A DNA stretch of 37,472 nucleotides, taken from positions 1 to 37,472 of the forward strand of contig CALLXD010000075.1 in the NCBI GenBank assembly GCA_937766455.1, read 5' to 3'. This document shows, one piece after another, positions 34,058 through 37,472 of this stretch. The DNA comes from Vicinamibacterales bacterium (lineage in GTDB: Bacteria > Acidobacteriota > Vicinamibacteria > Vicinamibacterales > UBA8438). The notes beneath the pieces were generated by a model, which saw only the letters and a list, made by a program, of their open reading frames with translations, was not told the DNA's origin and did no database searches. The stretch's first letter is position 1, and each line of letters opens with the position of its first letter. A program made the position numbers and the translations under genes.

Positions 34058-34925
34058 GGGCGTACTCCGTTCCGTGGTACAACGCGCCCAAGGCACTGTC
34101 CACGTGTTCCTCGATATGGTCTGTCCGGACCTGAAGCGCTCGATCCACGGGGCTTCCGGCCAGGACCGCGAGTCGCTCGGTTCCTTGAGACGACCAACGC
34201 AGCAGGACATCAGGTGACGTGGGAATGTCGCTTGGGCCGAGGCACCGATACACAACGCTTCCTTGCACGTGCTCCGCGGTGGCCTGCATCGCGAGTCGCC
34301 CGCGCCGCAAGATGTAGATGTCCGTCGCGGTGTGCTCGATGTCTTCGAAGATGTGGGACGACAGCAGGACGCAGAGCGAGCGATACTCGGCGACCATCTC
34401 ATTCACGGTGTCCTGGAGGTCCGCCCGTGCGGTGGGGTCGAGCCCGGCGGTGGGCTCGTCCAAGATCAGCAGATCCGCTCGGTGGGCCAGCGCCGCCACG
34501 AGACCGAGCTTCACCCTCGTCCCTTTCGAAAGAAACCCGACTCGCGCCGCTGAGGAGAGCCTGAACCGTTTCAGCAATACGTCCGCCAACACGCTGTCCC
34601 ACCGTCCATACAGACGGCGCGCGAGGTCGAGCGTCTTTCCCACCGTCAGTTCGTCGTAGAACGCGGGCCGCTCCTGGATGTAGCTAAACCGCTGCTTCCA
34701 GCCCAGGTCGCCCCAACGGCGCGCTGACCCGCCGGCCAGGAGCCTGCCGGAGGTTGGTTTGAGCTGCAGCGTCAGTAGATTGAGTAGCGTCGTTTTTCCC
34801 GCACCGTTCGGACCCAGCAGGCCGTAGACGTGTCCTGCCTCTAGCGTGGTGGACAGGGGCCCGAGTTCGAATGCTGGAAAGACACGGCGGACGTCATCCA
34901 GCCGCAAGAGCGTCGACGATGTCAT
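34047..34925 (-). CDS. ABC transporter ATP-binding protein
   Basis: The protein has 292 aa. Walker A is GPNGAGKT (38-45), the Q-loop region is RFSYIQERPAFYDEL, the signature is FLSKGTRVKL (near 131-140, LSKGT instead of LSGGQ), Walker B is LLILDEPTAGLDP (152-164) and the switch His is 191 (LLSSHIFED). A C-terminal extension of about 80 residues is present, as in ABC-2 and antibiotic-type ATPases. It powers the permease encoded next. The start lies within the end of the SpoIIM-like gene (32-base overlap), so the genes are coupled. Confidence 0.93.
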   Translation of the reverse strand: MTSSTLLRLDDVRRVFPAFELGPLSTTLEAGHVYGLLGPNGAGKTTLLNLLTLQLKPTSGRLLAGGSARRWGDLGWKQRFSYIQERPAFYDELTVGKTLDLARRLYGRWDSVLADVLLKRFRLSSAARVGFLSKGTRVKLGLVAALAHRADLLILDEPTAGLDPTARADLQDTVNEMVAEYRSLCVLLSSHIFEDIEHTATDIYILRRGRLAMQATAEHVQGSVVYRCLGPSDIPTSPDVLLRWSSQGTERLAVLAGSPVDRALQVRTDHIEEHVDSALGALYHGTEYARAE

Positions 34926-35490
34926 GGCTTCCTCCGTGTGACGAATGGGGCGTCGCGACCAGCCGTGTGACGTCGGCTTCTACCGCGGCACCGACGACGA
35001 GAAGAACCAGCGCCACAACGAATGTCAGCGTCGCAGACCGAAGTCGCAACGGCTCGTTGGCCGCCAGGCAGCGGAGCACCAGTGCGACGAGGTGCTCCGC
35101 TACGCTGGCAACGAGGACGAATGCGGCGAACTCGAGAGGGGCATAGCGAAGAACCAGGGGTATCGCGCCGGGTACCGCGTTTGCCAGCGTGGCGACGCCG
35201 TAGCCGAGGCCGAAGGCATTCCATACCAGCGTCAACGTCGTGAGCACACCGAGCGTGCAGGCACCGGTCAATAGTCCGCCGACCACTCGCAAGTTGCCCG
35301 TGAGAATTGCGCTCATATGACCCGAATACGTCCGGCCAGGCATCTCCGGGACCGCGGTATGGCCCTGTGGAGTGGGTTCTCCATTGAGGGCATACGCGAG
35401 GCTGCCGGCGCCGACGCCAGCGACGACCAGCGCCGCGTTCAGAACGACCAACGATGCGAGTGAGCGGGACCACCTGGCGATTCTCCTCAT
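34894..35490 (-). CDS. SpoIIM/DUF95-family membrane protein
   Basis: The protein has 198 aa with about five membrane segments. The DUF95 core is SAILTGNLRVVGGLLTGACT (about residues 60-79), then LGVLTTLTLVWNAFGLGYGV and APLEFAAFVLVASVAEHLVA. It is named for stage II sporulation protein M, but in non-sporulating bacteria the family sits beside ABC transporters. DUF95 proteins are also regular members of circular-bacteriocin gene clusters, where they take part in maturation or secretion. It lies 39 bases downstream of the small peptide gene and overlaps the ATPase gene by 32 bases. Confidence 0.82.
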   Translation of the reverse strand: MRRIARWSRSLASLVVLNAALVVAGVGAGSLAYALNGEPTPQGHTAVPEMPGRTYSGHMSAILTGNLRVVGGLLTGACTLGVLTTLTLVWNAFGLGYGVATLANAVPGAIPLVLRYAPLEFAAFVLVASVAEHLVALVLRCLAANEPLRLRSATLTFVVALVLLVVGAAVEADVTRLVATPHSSHGGSHDIVDALAAG

Positions 35491-35529
35491 GCCCTTGCAT
35501 TTCGACCTGTCGTGGCACCGTGAGGGCGC

Positions 35530-35799
35530 CTACAGCGCTCCCGTCACCCCACAGGCGATACCGCCTGCGAGTCCGAAGAAGGCGCACCCGATGGCGCTGG
35601 ACGCCCCGAACGCCAGAGCCTCCCCACCCTCCATGCCGAAGGCGTACGCCCACTGCGGACCGACCGTCTGGTCTGCTACCTGCAACGTGTGCGCCATCTG
35701 GCCTGCGGTGTGGCCGTGCGTGATTCCAGACTGCACCGTCCCCGTGAAGAGCGGGAGCGCCGTGAGAGTAGCGACGGCAAGTACCTTGCGTTTCGTCAT
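35530..35799 (-). CDS. 89-aa Gly/Ala-rich exported peptide, candidate bacteriocin-like precursor
   Basis: AGGAGGT lies three bases before the ATG, the strongest ribosome-binding site I found in the window, suggesting high expression. Residues 1-24 look like a Sec signal (basic TKRK, VLAVATLTALPLFTG core, cut near TVQS). The remaining 65 residues contain a His-bearing linker and end in a hydrophobic, small-residue-rich stretch with two cysteines, Cys72 and Cys83 (GASSAIGCAFFGLAGGIACG). A double glycine at 58-59 with Met at -4 (GMEGG) also resembles a double-glycine leader, but no C39 peptidase is encoded. G/A-rich hydrophobic C-termini are typical of class II and circular bacteriocins. It could instead be a small membrane subunit. 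Function is inferred from composition and neighbours. Confidence 0.65.
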   Translation of the reverse strand: MTKRKVLAVATLTALPLFTGTVQSGITHGHTAGQMAHTLQVADQTVGPQWAYAFGMEGGEALAFGASSAIGCAFFGLAGGIACGVTGAL

Positions 35800-35802
35800 G
35801 TA

Positions 35803-35834
35803 ACCTCCTGTGTCTGCGCGGCGTCATGCCGCGC
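35803..35834 (-). promoter_or_regulatory. 5' leader of the peptide gene: strong SD and adjacent hairpin
   Basis: AGGAGGT (35809-35803) is the Shine-Dalgarno. Six bases upstream of it is a perfect 7-bp hairpin (35816-35822/35828-35834, 5-nt loop). A hairpin this close could stabilise the mRNA 5' end or limit ribosome access. No convincing promoter was found for this operon. Confidence 0.5.
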
Positions 35835-35879
35835 CATCCGGGGCGACCATCGGTCGACGACCCGGTGACCCCGGACACT

Positions 35880-36240
35880 TCAAGCGTCGTGCCAGCCGTC
35901 GCGTGGGGAACAAACCCCGGTTGAAACGGGCATGTCGCCGTCGTGGCGAGTAGTTAGTGCCCGCTTGGAGGGCAATGGCATGACAACCGGTGGAGGTGAT
36001 TGGTTTCGGGTCCCGTCAGGTTGTGGGGACATAGGGGGCCTTCTGGAAGGCAACCAGAGATCCCAGGCCGCAGCTCGGGTTGACGTGGGGCCGGCGACGA
36101 ATCGAACCCCGAGCACCAGCTACCCCAATAGCGCGCGCAGCGTGCTGACGAGGCCAGCCACGAGGGTAGCGGGTTCCCATCTCGGCCGTTTTGGCCCGAT
36201 GGTACGCGGGGACACTCACCCGACCTACCGCCGCTCCGCG
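35880..36240. other. Intergenic region rich in nested inverted repeats, no gene seen
   Basis: No credible coding frame lies between the peptide operon and the ilvD promoter. Many stems are visible: 35927-35932/35958-35963 enclosing 35935-35939/35945-35949; 36038-36042/36047-36051; 36073-36081/36105-36114 with one bulge; 36119-36125/36164-36170 (perfect 7 bp); and 36184-36187/36193-36196. They could form a structured RNA, or reflect chance pairing in GC-rich DNA. I match it to no known RNA class. Confidence 0.35.
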
Positions 36241-36250
36241 CAGTAAGGAC

Positions 36251-36279
36251 TTGAGGCGAATTGGGTGCCGCGATAAGAT
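36251..36279 (+). promoter_or_regulatory. Sigma-70-like promoter of the ilvD leader
   Basis: TTGAGG (36251-36256) and TAAGAT (36274-36279) are separated by 17 bases, the optimal spacing. Transcription would start near 36286, about 22 bases before the leader ATG. Confidence 0.7.
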
Positions 36280-36307
36280 AAGCCTCTTGTTTCTGGTCCG
36301 GTTCCTG

Positions 36308-36388
36308 ATGCCCTACATGAGTTTCTGCCCTGTCGCGGTCGTTGTGCGCGGCGTCGGCGCGGTTGTTGCGCCGACGGCCAGCGGATGA
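36308..36388 (+). CDS. Valine-rich leader peptide of ilvD
   Basis: The leader has 26 aa from the ATG at 36308 (or 23 aa from 36317). The core is PVAVVVRGVGAVVAP: seven of 26 codons are valine (36332, 36338, 36341, 36344, 36353, 36362, 36365) and none is leucine or isoleucine. The stop codon (36386-36388) lies within the antiterminator strand. Ribosome progress through the Val codons should report the charged valyl-tRNA level, as in the E. coli ilvB leader. A Shine-Dalgarno is weak. The peptide itself probably has no function. Confidence 0.8.
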   Translation: MPYMSFCPVAVVVRGVGAVVAPTASG

Positions 36389-36452
36389 TGTACCCCGGCA
36401 TGCGCGCACGAATCAGGGGCCATCATCCGCAGACGGATGGTGGCCTTTTTTT
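36381..36452 (+). terminator. ilvD attenuator: antiterminator strand and intrinsic terminator
   Basis: The terminator is a 12-bp stem with one G-U pair, 36418-36429/36434-36445, a 4-nt loop and a T7 run (36446-36452). Its left arm is also complementary, over ten perfect bases (36421-36430), to 36381-36390, which overlaps the leader stop codon. The two pairings exclude each other. A ribosome stalled at the Val codons 36362-36367 leaves 36381-36390 free for the antiterminator; one reaching the stop covers it, so the terminator forms. A further stem, 36353-36360/36368-36375, lies over the Val codons and could act as the pause hairpin. Confidence 0.85.
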
Positions 36453-36574
36453 GTGAGCCGCGTGGGCGCCGAGTGGCGTCAGCCAGAACCGGACGAACGC
36501 AGGTGACCGGCGGGCTTATCCGCCACACCACGACCGTGGGCCGTGCGGAACCCCCCGGCCAGTAGGAAAACGAC

Positions 36575-37472
36575 ATGAGCGGGATACCGGGAAAGACTCG
36601 GAGTGGCGCCATCACAGACGGACCCTCGCGGGCGCCGGCGCGGGCGATGTTGAAAGCCGTGGGATTCGACGATGAGGCGTTGCGCCGGCCCATTATCGGG
36701 GTCGCCAATACCTGGACCGAGATCGGTCCGTGCAACTTCCATCTGCGAGAGCTGGCCGCCCACATCAAGACGGGCGTGCAGGCGGCCGGTGGCACGCCGA
36801 TGGAGTTCAACACGGTCTCCATTTCCGACGGTATCACCATGGGCAGCGCCGGCATGCGCGCGTCATTGGTCAGCCGGGAGGTCATTGCCGATTCGATCGA
36901 GCTGGTCGCGCGCGGCAACATGTTCGACGGGCTCGTCGTGCTGGTGGGGTGCGACAAGACGATTCCCGGCGGCGTCATGGCCCTCGCGCGGTTGGATGTC
37001 CCGGGCTTGGTGCTGTACGGCGGCTCGATCGCGCCGGGACGGTACGACTCGCGCGATGTCACGATCCAGGACGTCTTCGAGGCGGTTGGTGCCCATGCGG
37101 CGGGAACGATGAGCGACGAGGAATTGGCCAAGCTGGAGGCGTCCGCCTGCCCTGGCGCCGGCGCGTGCGGCGGCCAGTTCACCGCCAACACCATGTCGCT
37201 CGTCTGCGAACTGATCGGAATCTCACCGATGGGGTTCAACGCCATACCTGCGCTGGACAAGCGTAAGGCCGAAGCGGCACGCGACGCGGGCAGGCTCGTG
37301 ATGGAGCTCGCCCGGGCTGACCGGCGGCCGCGTCAGGTGATGACCCGCGACGCGCTGGAGAACGGCATCGCGTCCGTCGCCGCCACTGGCGGGTCCACAA
37401 ACTCTGTCCTCCACATGCTCGCCATTGCGCGAGAGGCCGACGTGCCGCTCAATATCGACGACTTCGACCGCG
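36575..37472 (+). CDS. ilvD: Dihydroxy-acid dehydratase (5' part; runs off the window)
   Basis: The ATG at 36575 follows AGGA by eight bases and the frame stays open to the window end (299 codons, about half the protein). IlvD motifs in order: RAPARAMLKAVGFDDEALRR, IIGVANTWTEIGPCNFHLRE with the first cluster Cys, NTVSISDGITMGSAGMRASL, LVGCDKTIPGGVMALARLD with the second Cys, and ACPGAGACGGQFTANTMSL with the third. It dehydrates dihydroxy-acids in valine, isoleucine and leucine synthesis (and toward pantothenate) using an iron-sulfur cluster. The gene lies 122 bases after the attenuator T-run; a small hairpin (GGCGG-GCTTAT-CCGCC, near 36508-36523) is the only structure between. Confidence 0.97.
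   Translation, partial: MSGIPGKTRSGAITDGPSRAPARAMLKAVGFDDEALRRPIIGVANTWTEIGPCNFHLRELAAHIKTGVQAAGGTPMEFNTVSISDGITMGSAGMRASLVSREVIADSIELVARGNMFDGLVVLVGCDKTIPGGVMALARLDVPGLVLYGGSIAPGRYDSRDVTIQDVFEAVGAHAAGTMSDEELAKLEASACPGAGACGGQFTANTMSLVCELIGISPMGFNAIPALDKRKAEAARDAGRLVMELARADRRPRQVMTRDALENGIASVAATGGSTNSVLHMLAIAREADVPLNIDDFDR

Noticed and set aside
35530-35799. Classical double-glycine leader bacteriocin with C39 exporter
   Set aside because: The ATPase and permease carry no C39 peptidase domain and the N-terminus looks like a Sec signal, so this specific class is not supported.
36088-36116. tRNA- or tmRNA-like 3' end on the minus strand (GGGGTTCGATTC with a following CCGGCCCC)
   Set aside because: The T-stem has a mismatch and no matching acceptor 5' strand (GGGGCCGG) is found at tRNA distance, nor a convincing one at tmRNA distance.
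36313-37260. Long minus-strand frame opposite ilvD and its leader
   Set aside because: The plus strand encodes unmistakable IlvD motifs and the attenuator; the minus frame is low-complexity Pro/Ser/Thr-rich.
1-37472. CRISPR arrays, rRNA genes, transposases, integrases and prophage genes
   Set aside because: I looked for spaced direct repeats, conserved rRNA or tRNA cores and mobile-element proteins and found none I could support.

Overview
The window is GC-rich (roughly two thirds G+C), densely coded and has no phage or insertion-sequence genes. An ADOP-type permease (the acidobacterial MacB-like family), a DUF5916/CBM9-like outer-membrane-type protein, PQQ-propeller proteins, many Sec- or lipoprotein-exported proteins and a LexA-ImuA-ImuB-DnaE2 cassette point to an Acidobacteriota chromosome, possibly the Vicinamibacteria. 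That placement is inferred from gene content only.

Layout. 1-2.5 kb: two adjacent hairpins, then a DUF5916 protein, then a multi-hairpin element between convergent genes. 2.5-7.4 kb: a polysaccharide-deacetylase lipoprotein (-), then a rightward run of a spermidine-synthase-like protein, a small membrane protein, a rhodanese, an exported MBL hydrolase, a cold-shock protein behind two GNRA-capped mini-hairpins, and an ACT-domain protein. 7.4-10.5 kb (-): an exported PQQ sugar dehydrogenase and a ComEC-like MBL protein. 10.5-16.6 kb (-): the mutasome operon lexA-imuA-imuB-dnaE2, with a perfect 16-bp palindrome inside the predicted lexA promoter. 16.6-22.5 kb (-): a PQQ propeller protein, a small exported protein, bioB, a DUF418 membrane protein, and a NosR-like membrane ferredoxin coupled to an FMN-binding protein. 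22.5-28.5 kb: mostly rightward exported proteins, including an M1 aminopeptidase lipoprotein, with a leftward hemerythrin, a DMT-like half transporter, a DUF4399 lipoprotein, and an ADOP permease that has lost its middle. 28.5-31.3 kb (-): dihydroorotase, and an ECF-type sigma factor overlapping a membrane thioredoxin with an anti-sigma-like N-terminus.

31.4-35.8 kb (-) is the most unusual block. An 89-aa glycine/alanine-rich peptide gene with a near-perfect ribosome-binding site is followed by a SpoIIM/DUF95 membrane protein, an ABC ATPase, an ABC permease, a YIP1-like membrane gene that appears frameshifted, and a 407-aa protein of no family I recognise. Most junctions overlap. Small peptide plus DUF95 plus ABC pair resembles circular or class II bacteriocin loci, so this is a candidate peptide export/immunity operon in a Gram-negative lineage; that function is inference.

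36.2-37.5 kb (+) holds a promoter, a 26-codon leader with seven valine codons, a mutually exclusive antiterminator/terminator pair, and the start of ilvD, which runs off the window. This is a textbook arrangement for ribosome-mediated attenuation by valyl-tRNA supply.
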